From assembly GCA_903893565.1 (NCBI GenBank), contig CAITMU010000070.1, positions 1 through 64,000 of the forward strand: a stretch of DNA of 64,000 nucleotides, given 5' to 3'. The notes beneath the pieces are model-generated. The model ran no database searches and was not told the DNA's origin. It saw nothing but the letters and a program-made list of their open reading frames with translations. Shown here one piece after another: positions 27,693 through 37,380 of the stretch. A program made the translations under genes and the position numbers. Origin of the DNA: an uncultured beta proteobacterium (lineage in GTDB: Bacteria > Pseudomonadota > Gammaproteobacteria > Burkholderiales > SG8-41). The stretch's first letter is position 1; each line of letters opens with the position of its first letter.

Positions 27693-27934
27693 GCCTCCTA
27701 CTCCTCTCGATAGAAGTCTCAGATGCCAGACAATCTCACAAATCATAAACCTTTTCCCAACGAGATAGTGAAAGAAACCGTGAATTGAAAGTGCTTTGGG
27801 AATTACTTAAGTCACTTCATGAAAATTACCATTAACAAGTGATTCAGGTGCTAGAAGGAAACGAACAATCATCAGAATTCAAAATGTGATCAACGCCCTA
27901 TCGGTCACAATGAAAGGGAAATGGGAGGTAACGA

Positions 27935-28951
27935 TTACCAAGGATTGAGTTCTAGAGGGGGCTCATCTAAGGCTGCAGCCTGTTCACGCAAAGCCAAAAT
28001 ATGATCTTGCCAATAGCGTTGCGTATTAAAGTAGGGGAAACAACGAGGAAAGGTCGGATCCTGCCAACGCTTAGCTAACCAACCTGCGTAGTGAATCATC
28101 CGCAAAGTGCGAAGGGGTTCAATTAACAGGAGTTCTGTGGAGTTAAACGATTCAAATTGCTTGTAGCCCTCGATAATGGTTAATAAGCGTTGCTGCTGAA
28201 TCTCACGCTCCCCTCCTAACCACATCCAAATATCCTGAATGGCAGGGCCCATTCGCGCATCATCCAAATCGACAAAATGCACACCCGCCTCAGTACATAA
28301 AATATTACCAGCATGACAATCCCCATGCAGGCGAAGATAATTAAATGCACCCGCCTCATCCCAACGACGACTCACGCGGTTGAGCACATCGTTAACCGTG
28401 CTCTCATAGGCAAGGCGCAAATCCATCGGAATAAAATCGCCCTGTAGCAAAAACTCTACGGGCTCGTAACCAAATTCTTCGCAGTTAAAAGAAGGACGAA
28501 CCTCAAAATCCCGAACGCCTCCCACCAGATGCATTCGCGCAATAAATCGCCCTAAGCCTTTAAGCGTCTCATCGTCTTCGAACTCCGGTGCCCGCCCCCC
28601 TTGCAAGGGATAGAGTGCGAAGAAAAATCCGTTGGCCTGATGTAAGGTGTGGCCATTTAACAGTATGGGGGCGACTACCGGCAATTCAGCCGCTAACATT
28701 TCAAGAGCTAAGTCATGCTCTTCTTCGATCGCCGCTTCAGTCCATCGATGGGGACGGTAAAATTTAACTACCCGAGGCTCCCCACTTTCCAACCACACTT
28801 GATAGACACGGTTTTCATAACTATTGAGCGTGTTAAGCCGTCCATCACAGCGTATACCCGTCGTTTCAACGGCATCAAAGAGGCACTCAGGTGTTAATTT
28901 TTCATACGGCACAGGACTGTGAGCGCGTGAAGGGGATTTTTGCTTAGACAC
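27935..28951 (-). CDS. srkA: SrkA/YihE-family protein kinase
   Basis: 338-aa stress-response kinase of the APH/choline-kinase fold. Motifs: NSYENRVYQVWLESGEPRVVKFYRP (nucleotide-binding lysine in VVKF), LHGDCHAGNILC (catalytic aspartate loop) and FVDLDDARMGP (metal-binding DD). The family phosphorylates serine/threonine and protects cells from lethal stress in E. coli. Length is near the family norm. It stands alone between a Bug gene and a conserved hypothetical gene. Confidence 0.88.
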   Translation of the reverse strand: MSKQKSPSRAHSPVPYEKLTPECLFDAVETTGIRCDGRLNTLNSYENRVYQVWLESGEPRVVKFYRPHRWTEAAIEEEHDLALEMLAAELPVVAPILLNGHTLHQANGFFFALYPLQGGRAPEFEDDETLKGLGRFIARMHLVGGVRDFEVRPSFNCEEFGYEPVEFLLQGDFIPMDLRLAYESTVNDVLNRVSRRWDEAGAFNYLRLHGDCHAGNILCTEAGVHFVDLDDARMGPAIQDIWMWLGGEREIQQQRLLTIIEGYKQFESFNSTELLLIEPLRTLRMIHYAGWLAKRWQDPTFPRCFPYFNTQRYWQDHILALREQAAALDEPPLELNPW

Positions 28952-29017
28952 TAATCAACCCCACATTCGAAACGACTATTCAACCCCTCAAGCTTTACGG
29001 TGGGCATAACGTGGCCT

Positions 29018-30127
29018 TTAATGGGTGGGCTTTGGCGTTAGCGCTTCAAAATCTCGAACCGACCAAAACCGACCACCTCGCCCATTCAAATCTTCTAATA
29101 TTTCTATTGGGCTCATCACGTCATGTAATTGAATGTCGTTTAGCAAATCCTCTATTTTTTTCTTAATATCTGCAAAGTCATCTTGCGGATAAATCGGCCA
29201 GCGAAAGCCCTCTAGCATCGATTCATCAAAGGGCGAGCTTAAACTAATTCGACATTCAGCCCCCACATTATCGATGTGGTGGGAAGTGACCACGACACTG
29301 GGATCCCCGACACTTAAGCGAAACTGACGAACGTTGTTACTTAAAAATAGACTCAAAGAAAGCTCTAATTGAGATAAACGACCCACATCGGGTGCCAATA
29401 ACAAAGGCACCGGGGCTCGGGGAATGGGCAGAATTTCAAGGTCAGGCAGTGCGAGTTGCTTTGCGAGCAACCGGGTCAAGGGCATTGCCCATGCTCCCAC
29501 GGGAGCGTTGTCTTGTAATACGGAAGCGACATGCGCCGGACCCACCGTCGCACCCACCAAAAAACGAAGATGCACATGCTCACGACCAGGCTCTAAATCT
29601 AGGGCGCTACCGGCAAGCTCCAAGGGTTCGCCTCCCGTGCGCAATTGTGTCGCCCACTCGCGAAGCAAACGAACGGGGAGACATTGTAGGGTCTGTGCAT
29701 CACACAGGGTATTGCCAAGACCCACGTTGCGTGCCCCACCTAACACCGCGTGTTCGGTCAATAACGCAGTCACGGCGCCAATATCGGGCAATACTGCCGA
29801 CACCGATAGCCGTTTTTTAGCACCGGCCACGATAACCAAAGGCAAGGCAAATAAACGCGCAATCAACGTCTCGCCTTTTTCCGGTTTATTCACCAGTTTT
29901 GCTAAAAACTGTTGAATATGACGATAGCATTCAGCAGAAGGCGCCTGCCGAAGCAAAGCCGAAATCACATCCTCTTGACCGCTTTCTAAGAGCGCATCCA
30001 ATTCAAGTCGCAGGGCAGCACGTGCGGCCACATCCCCTTTTAAACTCGCCTGAGCCATCACGTGTAAAGGCATGGTTTGGCCACTGTCGTTTCGACTGCG
30101 AGGATCTAATACATGTAATTCAATCAT
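29018..30127 (-). CDS. conserved hypothetical protein, soluble
   Basis: 369 aa from the ATG at 30127 (AGGAAAG upstream; a TTG at 30130 is adjacent). I do not recognise a named domain. The N-terminal part is helical and leucine-rich (AARAALRLELDALLESG...VISALLRQAPSAECYRHI). The central part has a glycine-rich segment, GGARNVGLGNTLCD, and the C-terminal part is acidic with KKKIEDLLNDIQ. No signal peptide or membrane helix. It starts seven bases after the stop of the Bug gene at 30137, so the two are very probably cotranscribed. Confidence 0.7.
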   Translation of the reverse strand: MIELHVLDPRSRNDSGQTMPLHVMAQASLKGDVAARAALRLELDALLESGQEDVISALLRQAPSAECYRHIQQFLAKLVNKPEKGETLIARLFALPLVIVAGAKKRLSVSAVLPDIGAVTALLTEHAVLGGARNVGLGNTLCDAQTLQCLPVRLLREWATQLRTGGEPLELAGSALDLEPGREHVHLRFLVGATVGPAHVASVLQDNAPVGAWAMPLTRLLAKQLALPDLEILPIPRAPVPLLLAPDVGRLSQLELSLSLFLSNNVRQFRLSVGDPSVVVTSHHIDNVGAECRISLSSPFDESMLEGFRWPIYPQDDFADIKKKIEDLLNDIQLHDVMSPIEILEDLNGRGGRFWSVRDFEALTPKPTH

Positions 30128-30136
30128 CAACTTTCC

Positions 30137-31138
30137 TCAATCCACAACGACATGTGAGTCCTGAATGACTTTTTGCCATTTGTAAAAATCATTTTTTACC
30201 CGTAGCGTAAATTCAGCCACCGTCAACGAGCCCGGCTCTGCTGCTTGTAATTGTAGCTGGCGCTTAACGTTTTCTTGATGTAACGCTTGATTCATTTTTT
30301 CATTAATCTGCATCACTATGGCGTTGGATATTCCAGCCGGGGCCATCACGCCGAACCAATTCACCACTTCATAGCCCGTCACCGATTCGGCAATCGTGGG
30401 AACGTCAGGGAATAATGAGGAACGCTGTAATCCGGTCAAGCCCAATGCACGTAGCTTTCCACTTTTTACATGAGGAATTAAAGGCACCGCACTCGCAATC
30501 GTCAACAAGACCTGGCCTGACAGTAAATCGGTAATCAATGGCCCCGTGCCTTTGTAAGGTATGTGATTCATCTCTACTTGGGTCATACTTTTAAATAGTT
30601 CCATCGCCAAGTGACTAGAAGCACCATTGCCGCCAGATGCATAATTTAATTGACCGGGTTTTTGTTTGGCATATGAGATGAGCTGTTTGACCTGATTGAC
30701 GGGCAATAGGGGTGAACACACCATCATCAAGGGCACAGTTGCCAATAGCGCTATTGGCTGAAAATCCTTTAATGCGTCATAAGTCGTTTTTTTGTACAAA
30801 TGAGGATTAATGACATGGGGAATCGAAGTAAAAAGCAGCGTATAGCCATTAGCCGCACTGTGGCCCACAATTTCGGTGGCCAGCAAACCGCCCGCCCCCC
30901 CTCGGTTATCCACAACCACTTGCTGACCAAGGCCGAGAGTGAGTTGTTGAGCCGCTAATCGCCCTAAGATATCCGCCGCACCTCCCGGGGGAAATCCCAC
31001 CACGAGTCGAATAGGACGCGTGGGATAGGGTTCTGAAAGAGCGATATTGATAGGGCCCAGAAAAGATAACCCAAGCACTAACCCCAAAGTCAGAAAAGAC
31101 TTTGAGGGACGAGACCACCATACACGAACCATTTTCAT
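30137..31138 (-). CDS. Bug/TctC-family periplasmic solute-binding protein
   Basis: 333 aa; signal peptide core LTLGLVLGLSFLGPINIALS. Blocks: YPTRPIRLVVGFPP, GGAADILGR, DNRGGAGG, ANGYTLLF (N where most have D), HIPYKGTGPLI and VPTIAESVTGY. An in-frame ATG two codons later, with a different Shine-Dalgarno distance, is possible. It is cotranscribed with the downstream hypothetical gene (seven-base gap) and follows another Bug gene on the same strand, making a tandem pair. Confidence 0.9.
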   Translation of the reverse strand: MKMVRVWWSRPSKSFLTLGLVLGLSFLGPINIALSEPYPTRPIRLVVGFPPGGAADILGRLAAQQLTLGLGQQVVVDNRGGAGGLLATEIVGHSAANGYTLLFTSIPHVINPHLYKKTTYDALKDFQPIALLATVPLMMVCSPLLPVNQVKQLISYAKQKPGQLNYASGGNGASSHLAMELFKSMTQVEMNHIPYKGTGPLITDLLSGQVLLTIASAVPLIPHVKSGKLRALGLTGLQRSSLFPDVPTIAESVTGYEVVNWFGVMAPAGISNAIVMQINEKMNQALHQENVKRQLQLQAAEPGSLTVAEFTLRVKNDFYKWQKVIQDSHVVVD

Positions 31139-31204
31139 TTAATTTCACCAAAACACTTCATGACACCCAAAAATACTTGAAAAGACCGATCCCACTTAAA
31201 AGCA

Positions 31205-32188
31205 CTACTGCGCACTGGCGCCAGAATCCTTCACCGCCTTACCCCACTTGATTAGCTCTTGCTTAAGAAACGCAGTAAATTGCTCTGAAGTATCGCCAAG
31301 AAACTCTGCTCCCTCTTTACTCATACGATCGCGAATATTAGGGGCCAACAAAGCCTTGGTGGCGGCATCATGGAGCTTATTGACAATCTCAGCCGAGGTT
31401 CCTACCGGCACAGACATACCGAACCAAGACCCTGTATCAAACCCCTTCAATCCTTGTTCATCTAGAGTGGGCGTTTCTCCTGCAGCAGCGACTCGTTTCA
31501 AGCTCGTCACCCCCAAGGCACGAACGCGTTGACTGTTCACATGAGGAATGGTGGACACCATCGCACCAAAGTAAATTTCAATATGCCCCGCCACCACATC
31601 GGTCAAAGCAGGACTAGCCCCTTTATAAGGCACGTGAATCATTTTAATACCCGCCATGGTTTTAAAAATCTCACCCGCCAGGTGATGAGGGCTACCCACC
31701 CCGGTGGAACCATGGCGTAGCTCACCTGGATGCGCCTTTGCCAAAGCAATCAATTGCTTCATATTGCGCGCTGGCACTGAAGGGTGTACGACCACAATGC
31801 CTGGGACCTTGGCAAAATTAGTGATATGAATAAAGTCTTTAATAATATCGTGATTGATTTTTGGCAGCAGGGTCGGATTAATCGCATTAGCCACAGTAGG
31901 CATAAATAAGGTATAGCCGTCCGGGGCTGCCTTTGCTGCCGCCTCAGTGGCAATATTGGTGCCGCCCCCTGGACGGTTTTCGACAACGACTTGCTGTCCC
32001 CAAGACTCGTAGAGCTTTTGTCCGACGGCACGCGCCAATATATCCGCCGTACCCGCAGGCGTGTAACCCACTAGATAGCGAATGGGTTTATTCGGATACG
32101 TGCTAGGCGATTGTGCCCAAGAAGTCTTTAACCCAAAACCTAATAAAACAAGTAAAAAAACAAGACTCCGTTTATTAACGCCTTTCAT
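31205..32188 (-). CDS. Bug/TctC-family periplasmic solute-binding protein
   Basis: 327 aa from the ATG at 32188, preceded by AAGGGAT; starts at 32248 and 32215 would place about 20 residues before the signal peptide. Blocks: YPNKPIRYLVGYTP, GTADILARAV, ENRPGGGTN, PDGYTLFM, HVPYKGASPAL and TPTLDEQG. The first ligand loop has AGTAD rather than the common GG.D. It lies directly downstream of a gamma-glutamyltransferase gene (start of that gene at 34002, stop at 32278) and may be expressed with it. Confidence 0.9.
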   Translation of the reverse strand: MKGVNKRSLVFLLVLLGFGLKTSWAQSPSTYPNKPIRYLVGYTPAGTADILARAVGQKLYESWGQQVVVENRPGGGTNIATEAAAKAAPDGYTLFMPTVANAINPTLLPKINHDIIKDFIHITNFAKVPGIVVVHPSVPARNMKQLIALAKAHPGELRHGSTGVGSPHHLAGEIFKTMAGIKMIHVPYKGASPALTDVVAGHIEIYFGAMVSTIPHVNSQRVRALGVTSLKRVAAAGETPTLDEQGLKGFDTGSWFGMSVPVGTSAEIVNKLHDAATKALLAPNIRDRMSKEGAEFLGDTSEQFTAFLKQELIKWGKAVKDSGASAQ

Positions 32189-32277
32189 ATCGATCCCTTG
32201 CTTTCCTATTGTCATCTGTTTATCTCTTAAAAAACATTCAAAAACCATCGTCTTTATCGTCTTAAACCTGCAATGAC

Positions 32278-34002
32278 CTACCAGCCCAGCACATAAGCCG
32301 GTCGACGAGGATCTGCACCGCCATGAAGCACCCCTCTTTTAGCGTCATTGACAATCGTACACACCGCTCCGGCAAGCCAAGTGTATTCAGGCCAAGCCCT
32401 CACATCGTGGCCTCGAGCGGCTAAGATTTTATTGACCTCGGGGTCGATACGCGACTCTAAGTAAAGGCGATTGGGGTAATACTTGTGCGGCTCAAACGAA
32501 CCAGGAAAGCTGTAATTCGAAAAGCGTGGCGCCTCAATAGCATCTTGCGCCGCCATCCCAAAAACATTGATGTTTAAAAATACCTGCAACATCGCCTGAG
32601 TCTGGACGTCGCCACCGGGGGTGCCAAAGGGCATCAATACTTTACCGTTTTTAAAGGCCATCGCTGGGTTAGGGGTCAGACGAGGACGTTTGCCTGGGGC
32701 CACACTAGACGGATGCGTCGGATCGGCCCAGGATTGAGTGCCACGACCTGAACACAAAATACCCACTCCAGGAACGATGGGGGTTTGATCCGACCCATCG
32801 CTAGGCGTACAGGACATGGCGTTACCGTGCCGATCAATCACACAAAGATAAGAAGTGTCCCCAGGTCCCGGCGCCTCATCGCCCTGAGGCACGGGCATGG
32901 CAATGTTCTTAAAAGTCTCCAAGCGCTTCGGGTCACCGCCTAAAGGCATCTCTGGATAAGCCTTCTTAGGATCAATGCGACTACGCTGCCAGCTCGCATA
33001 TTTCTCACTCATTAAGCCCTTCATCGGAACTTTAACAAATTCGGGATCACCGAAATGGTTATGGCGATCGGAGAAGGTCAACTTAAGAGCCTCAGTCAAT
33101 ACATGGATATAGTCGGCTGAGTTATGCCCCATGGCTCGAAGGTCATAACCTTTCAAAATATTTAGCGTCATCGGCAAGCATGGGCCCTGAGACCAAGGCC
33201 CACATGCGTGTAAATCAATCCCCTCGAAACGCGTGCGTACGGTCGGCTCTACCTTCACCTTAAAATCCGCAAAATCCTCAAACCGCATCAACCCACCCTC
33301 GCGCTCAATAAAGCGGGTCACTTCACGTGCGATATCTCCCTTATAAAAAGCATCTCGCGCGGCCTTAAGCCCGGCGACTCTGCCCTTTTTACGGGCGACC
33401 CGACGCTCCTCATCGACTAGAAACTTTAACGTGTTGCCCAATTCCGTTTGAATAAACACGTCACCCACTTGGGGCACACGGCCTTTGGGTAAATACACCT
33501 TCGCACTCGAAGGCCAACGTTCGTAATCGGCCCGATGGGTTTGAATAAATTGAGAGAGCAACGGGTAGACCGGAAAACCCTCAATCGCAAAACGAATAGC
33601 CGCACTGGCAACCTGCGCAAAACTCATCGTGCCAAATCTTGCCAGTGCTGTCAGCCACGCATCGGGGGCCGCCGGCACCACGCAGCGCTCAACGCCTGGA
33701 GGAATTTTACCGCCATGTTTTTTTTGAAAATAATCCGGTGTGATCGCTTTGGGCCAGACCCCCAGGCCATCAATGCAATGCACCTTTTTATCCTTGGCGG
33801 TATAGATAATCATCGGAGCAACACCACCGAAATTCACTTTATCGGTCTGAAGCACATTAATGGCCAACCCGGCAGCCACCCCGGCATCCACGGCGTTACC
33901 CCCGGCCTCTAGGATTTCAAAGGCAGCATGCGCTGCCAAATAATGACCTGCTGCCGCCACATGACGGGTACCCATGATTGTTAAACGATTGGATGCACTC
34001 AT
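32278..34002 (-). CDS. gamma-glutamyltransferase family protein (first of two)
   Basis: 574-aa Ntn-hydrolase-type protein. The N-terminal part carries EILEAGGNAVDAGVAAGLAINV, and the predicted self-cleavage threonine is in PGDTSYLCVIDRHGNAMSCTPSDGS (about 390-415). The C-terminal part has GTPGGDVQTQAMLQVFLN and the family ending. There is no signal peptide, so it resembles cytoplasmic YwrD-type enzymes rather than periplasmic GGT. It would hydrolyse or transfer gamma-glutamyl (or cephalosporin-acyl-like) amides. It is divergent from a second GGT, with a Bug gene downstream. Confidence 0.88.
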   Translation of the reverse strand: MSASNRLTIMGTRHVAAAGHYLAAHAAFEILEAGGNAVDAGVAAGLAINVLQTDKVNFGGVAPMIIYTAKDKKVHCIDGLGVWPKAITPDYFQKKHGGKIPPGVERCVVPAAPDAWLTALARFGTMSFAQVASAAIRFAIEGFPVYPLLSQFIQTHRADYERWPSSAKVYLPKGRVPQVGDVFIQTELGNTLKFLVDEERRVARKKGRVAGLKAARDAFYKGDIAREVTRFIEREGGLMRFEDFADFKVKVEPTVRTRFEGIDLHACGPWSQGPCLPMTLNILKGYDLRAMGHNSADYIHVLTEALKLTFSDRHNHFGDPEFVKVPMKGLMSEKYASWQRSRIDPKKAYPEMPLGGDPKRLETFKNIAMPVPQGDEAPGPGDTSYLCVIDRHGNAMSCTPSDGSDQTPIVPGVGILCSGRGTQSWADPTHPSSVAPGKRPRLTPNPAMAFKNGKVLMPFGTPGGDVQTQAMLQVFLNINVFGMAAQDAIEAPRFSNYSFPGSFEPHKYYPNRLYLESRIDPEVNKILAARGHDVRAWPEYTWLAGAVCTIVNDAKRGVLHGGADPRRPAYVLGW

Positions 34003-34361
34003 TTTATTTTCTAATTAAAAAAGGAGAAAAGAAAAAAACATGAATTTTAGGGCAAAAGTGACAAACACCCGATCCGCAGGGACCGAAACGGCGACTTGTT
34101 TTTATCCTAAAACCCCCTGAAACGCTTTGCTCAGAAAGCCCCTCTATTGTATCGGGAGTGTTAGGCAAACGCATTATCTGTTTTTTCAGTCTAATCCCCC
34201 CCGATAAAGCTTGGCGCCCCCCCCCCCACTCAACCAATGGCAACACTGAGCCATTTCATTGAACCCAAATGAAGGCATTAAACGCCCGCCATCAGATCGC
34301 CTTACAATACCATGTAAAATATAATGTCTCATTAACCAAGATCAACCAAGAGCGCTCTGAC
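34003..34361. other. divergent intergenic region of the two GGT genes
   Basis: About 360 bp without a credible gene once the internal ATG at 34362 is taken as the start of the rightward GGT. The most striking element is a run of eleven C at 34217-34227, a possible slippage tract (or sequencing error). No clean promoter pair was recognised. Confidence 0.6.
34217..34227. repeat. C11 homopolymer tract
   Basis: Eleven consecutive C in the divergent region between two gamma-glutamyltransferase genes, about 135 bp upstream of the rightward start codon. A tract of this length is prone to slippage. It is outside the coding part if the start at 34362 is right. Confidence 0.8.
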
Positions 34362-35951
34362 ATGACCCCCTTTGATTGGCAATTTCCCTATCCTTCGCAA
34401 CGTATGCCGTTACTGGCTAAAAATTGCGTGTCGACCTCCCAGCCCCTCGCCGCTCAAGCAGGGCTAAAAATGATGCATCAAGGCGGCAATGCGGTAGATG
34501 CGATTTTGGCCACTGCCATCGCTCTGACCGTGCTAGAACCGACCAGTAATGGGATTGGCAGTGATGCTTTTTGCCTCCTCTGGGATGGTCAAAAATTAAA
34601 AGGCTTAAACGCTTCGGGCCGCTCCCCAGCGCTTTGGAATCCTGAGCGATTCAAGGACCGGCAGACCATGGACAAAAAGGGTTGGGAAACGGTCACCGTT
34701 CCGGGTGCGGTGTCGGCCTGGGTCGAACTCTCATCGAAGTATGGCAAACTGCCTTTTGCCGATTTATTTGAACCGGCCATCCGCTACGCTCGAGGTGGCT
34801 TTATGGTAAGTCCGACCATCTCTAGGCTTTGGGCCAATGGTTGCAAAGAACTCAAGGATCAACCCGGCTTTGCGCAAACCTTCATGCCCTTTGGTAGAGC
34901 CGTGGCGGCAGGCGAGCAATTTGTTTCTGAGGCCCATGCCAAGACCTTGGAATTAATCGCCCACACTAAAGGCGAAGCGTTTTATCGGGGAGAACTCGCA
35001 CAAAAAATAGCCGACTATGCAAAAGAACATAAGGCTGCACTGAGTCTTGAGGATATGGCCAACCATACCCTCGATTGGGTCGAACCCATTGGAATGGACT
35101 ACCGCGGCTATACCCTTCATGAGATCCCCCCCAACGGGCAAGGCATTGGCGCTCTGATCGCCCTCGGTATACTCGAAAATTTTGATGTTGCTTCCATGAA
35201 ACTTGATTCCGCCGACTACTTTCATCTCCTGATTGAATCGATGAAATTAGCCTTTGCGGATATCAATGAGTATGTGAGCGATATCAGCACCATGAGAATC
35301 ACCCCAGCGCAAATGCTTGATAAATCGTATTTGAAAAAGCGTGCTCAATTAATCGATCTAAAAAAAGCGAAATTACCCGACTTTGGCACGCCCTCAACGG
35401 GTGGGACCGTTTATCTGACCGCAGCCGATGAATCCGGCATGATGGTCTCCTACATTCAATCAAATTTTTCCGGATTCGGTTCCGGTGTCGTGGTTCCCGG
35501 CACAGGCATTGCCCTACAAAATCGCGGCACTGGATTTAGTCTGCGCCCAGGTCACGCCAATATCGTGGCTCCCAATAAACGGCCCTTTCACACCATTATT
35601 CCAGGTTTTCTCACCCATGCAGGCCAACCGCTCATGAGTTTTGGCGTCATGGGTGGATCCATGCAGGCACAAGGTCACATGCAAATGGTCACCCGATTGG
35701 TTGATCATCAGCAAAATCCACAAGCCTCTGCCGATGCACCGAGATGGCGTATCGACAGCGGACTCAAAGTCGGAATGGAATACGGTGTGCCCTTGAATGT
35801 CATTGATGAACTACGAAGCCGTGGACACGATATGCCACAGGCAGATCGTTGGTCCACGGAGTTTGGTCGCGCGCAATTAATCTATAAGATGGAGCACGGC
35901 TACTTGGCGGCCTCTGAAAGACGCACCGATGGGCAAGCGGTAGGCTTCTAA
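34362..35951 (+). CDS. gamma-glutamyltransferase family protein (second of two)
   Basis: 529 aa from the ATG at 34362 (MTPFDWQFPYPSQR); the upstream ATG at 34269 adds 31 residues that do not look like family sequence. It has AAQAGLKMMHQGGNAVDAILATAIAL at the N terminus, the autoproteolysis threonine in STGGTVYLTAADESG (about 375-380), and GVMGGSMQAQGHMQM near the C terminus. No signal peptide, so a cytoplasmic enzyme is expected. It differs from the neighbouring GGT throughout, so the pair is not a recent duplication. Such divergent pairs may serve different gamma-glutamyl substrates. Confidence 0.88.
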   Translation: MTPFDWQFPYPSQRMPLLAKNCVSTSQPLAAQAGLKMMHQGGNAVDAILATAIALTVLEPTSNGIGSDAFCLLWDGQKLKGLNASGRSPALWNPERFKDRQTMDKKGWETVTVPGAVSAWVELSSKYGKLPFADLFEPAIRYARGGFMVSPTISRLWANGCKELKDQPGFAQTFMPFGRAVAAGEQFVSEAHAKTLELIAHTKGEAFYRGELAQKIADYAKEHKAALSLEDMANHTLDWVEPIGMDYRGYTLHEIPPNGQGIGALIALGILENFDVASMKLDSADYFHLLIESMKLAFADINEYVSDISTMRITPAQMLDKSYLKKRAQLIDLKKAKLPDFGTPSTGGTVYLTAADESGMMVSYIQSNFSGFGSGVVVPGTGIALQNRGTGFSLRPGHANIVAPNKRPFHTIIPGFLTHAGQPLMSFGVMGGSMQAQGHMQMVTRLVDHQQNPQASADAPRWRIDSGLKVGMEYGVPLNVIDELRSRGHDMPQADRWSTEFGRAQLIYKMEHGYLAASERRTDGQAVGF

Positions 35952-36376
35952 TCTAATAAATTTCACTTTTTTTTAAGTGTTACGCCACACTTCAAGGATA
36001 TTTTGACCTTGTTGGTTCATGGCATTGGGGTGGGCGCAGATAGAACAAAAATCTTGCGCCCCTTTCAATGTTCGAAAGCCTACTGATATTTTTTATCTCT
36101 ATCTTTGGCATGCGCGAAGCGCGCTCTGGCACATTATTGGCCAAAGGTTAAATGAATCGTAAAATGCATTCACGCTGAATCGATACGATCAACCTAGGTA
36201 AAACAATCATGTTTTCGACGATAGTGAGCTTTTATTGATTCACTGGGGCCGTGGGCCTGCGATCTACCCGACCAGCATTACCTCTGCTAAACGAAGATCA
36301 TTTCATATTCAAAAGAAGACTCCGGCAGACAGACCCCGCAAATAGCGCCCCCTAGCACTCCTGTAGCGCTGAAGGC
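35952..36376. other. intergenic region with transposase remnant
   Basis: No intact gene. The left half (35973-36180, minus strand) carries a decayed IS66-type transposase C terminus. The right half, 36190-36376, shows nothing I can assign. Confidence 0.6.
35973..36180 (-). pseudogene. IS66-family transposase C-terminal remnant
   Basis: Read on the minus strand, the segment gives ILRF, a stop, then LANNVPERA-SRMPKI and, after a frameshift at a G4 run near 36058, RGAQDFCSICAHPNAMNQQGQ followed by NILEVWRNT and a stop. This resembles the C-terminal block of IS66 transposases (NNxAERxxRMxK ... GAxxFCxIRSxL ... QGxN). At least one stop and one frameshift break it. No terminal inverted repeats were identified. 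Homology is judged by eye from short motifs. Confidence 0.5.
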
Positions 36377-37357
36377 TTAGTCGACTTTGGCGCCTGAGTC
36401 TCTTACCACTTCGCCCCATCGTTTTATTTCACTCAATTGGTAACTGGCGAGCTCCGCAGGAGTGCTGGGACTGGCAAGAATACCTGACTCGAGTAACTTG
36501 TCCTTCACTTCCTTCATTGCAAGAATTTTGACAATTTCAGCATTCAGTAACGTAATGATTTTGGGGGGGGTACCTGCGGGTAGATAAACGGCATACCAAT
36601 TACGCACTTCAAAGCCTGGCACACCGGCTTCGGCGACCGTGGGCAAATCTGGCATGAGGGCAAAGCGTTGCAGACCCGTCATCCCCAATGCGCGTATTTT
36701 TTGACTGCGAATCGAACCCACGGCGGTTGACATGGTAGCAAACACCAATTGCACTTGACCCGACATTAAATCCAACATGGCAGGCGCCCCCCCCTTATAG
36801 GGGATATGCACCATTTTGGTTTGCGTCATGGACTTAAATAATTCACCCGCCAGATGGTCAGTAGCCCCTGGACCTGAAGAACCAAAAGACAGCGCGTCAG
36901 GGCGAGCCTTTAAAAGAGTCACCAGTTGCTTCACCGTTTTAACGGGCAAAGAAGGATGAATTACTAATGCATTGAGCGCATCGGCCGCCATCGTTACAGG
37001 GGTCAGGTCCTTCACTGGATCAAAAGGCAGCTTTCGATAAAGGCTCACGTTAATCGCCATTGGACCAATGGTGCCTAATACCACTGTGTAACCATCGGCA
37101 GGGGATTTAACACCTAATTCAACCCCGATATTGCCACCGGCGCCACCTCGATTATCCACCACCACCTGATGCCCCAATGCCACGCTCAATTTTTGTGCAA
37201 TCACTCGGGAGGTAATGTCTGCGCCACCACCGGCTGCAAAGGGACTAATCCAACGAATCGGTTTAGTGGGGAAATTAACTTGCGCCCAAGAGGAAGAAGA
37301 AAGCAATGCAGAAAATAATACACTTCCCCAACACAACAAACCCACAGCGGCGCGCAT
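36377..37357 (-). CDS. Bug/TctC-family periplasmic solute-binding protein
   Basis: 326 aa with signal peptide LLCWGSVLFSALLSSSSWAQ. Blocks: FPTKPIRWISPFAAGGGADITSR, DNRGGAGG, ADGYTVVL, HIPYKGGAPAM and LPTVAEAGVPGFEV. AAGGGG lies about ten bases before the ATG. It follows the DUF599 gene by 23 bp on the same strand, so a FIST-DUF599-Bug transcription unit is likely. Ligand unknown. Confidence 0.9.
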   Translation of the reverse strand: MRAAVGLLCWGSVLFSALLSSSSWAQVNFPTKPIRWISPFAAGGGADITSRVIAQKLSVALGHQVVVDNRGGAGGNIGVELGVKSPADGYTVVLGTIGPMAINVSLYRKLPFDPVKDLTPVTMAADALNALVIHPSLPVKTVKQLVTLLKARPDALSFGSSGPGATDHLAGELFKSMTQTKMVHIPYKGGAPAMLDLMSGQVQLVFATMSTAVGSIRSQKIRALGMTGLQRFALMPDLPTVAEAGVPGFEVRNWYAVYLPAGTPPKIITLLNAEIVKILAMKEVKDKLLESGILASPSTPAELASYQLSEIKRWGEVVRDSGAKVD

Positions 37358-37380
37358 AGTCCCAACCCCTTTAAAAAAAT

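Noticed and set aside
29424..29915. 163-codon open frame opposite the 369-aa hypothetical gene
   Set aside because: The minus-strand frame is longer, has a good ribosome site and is coupled to the Bug gene; this one has arginine/serine-rich shadow composition.
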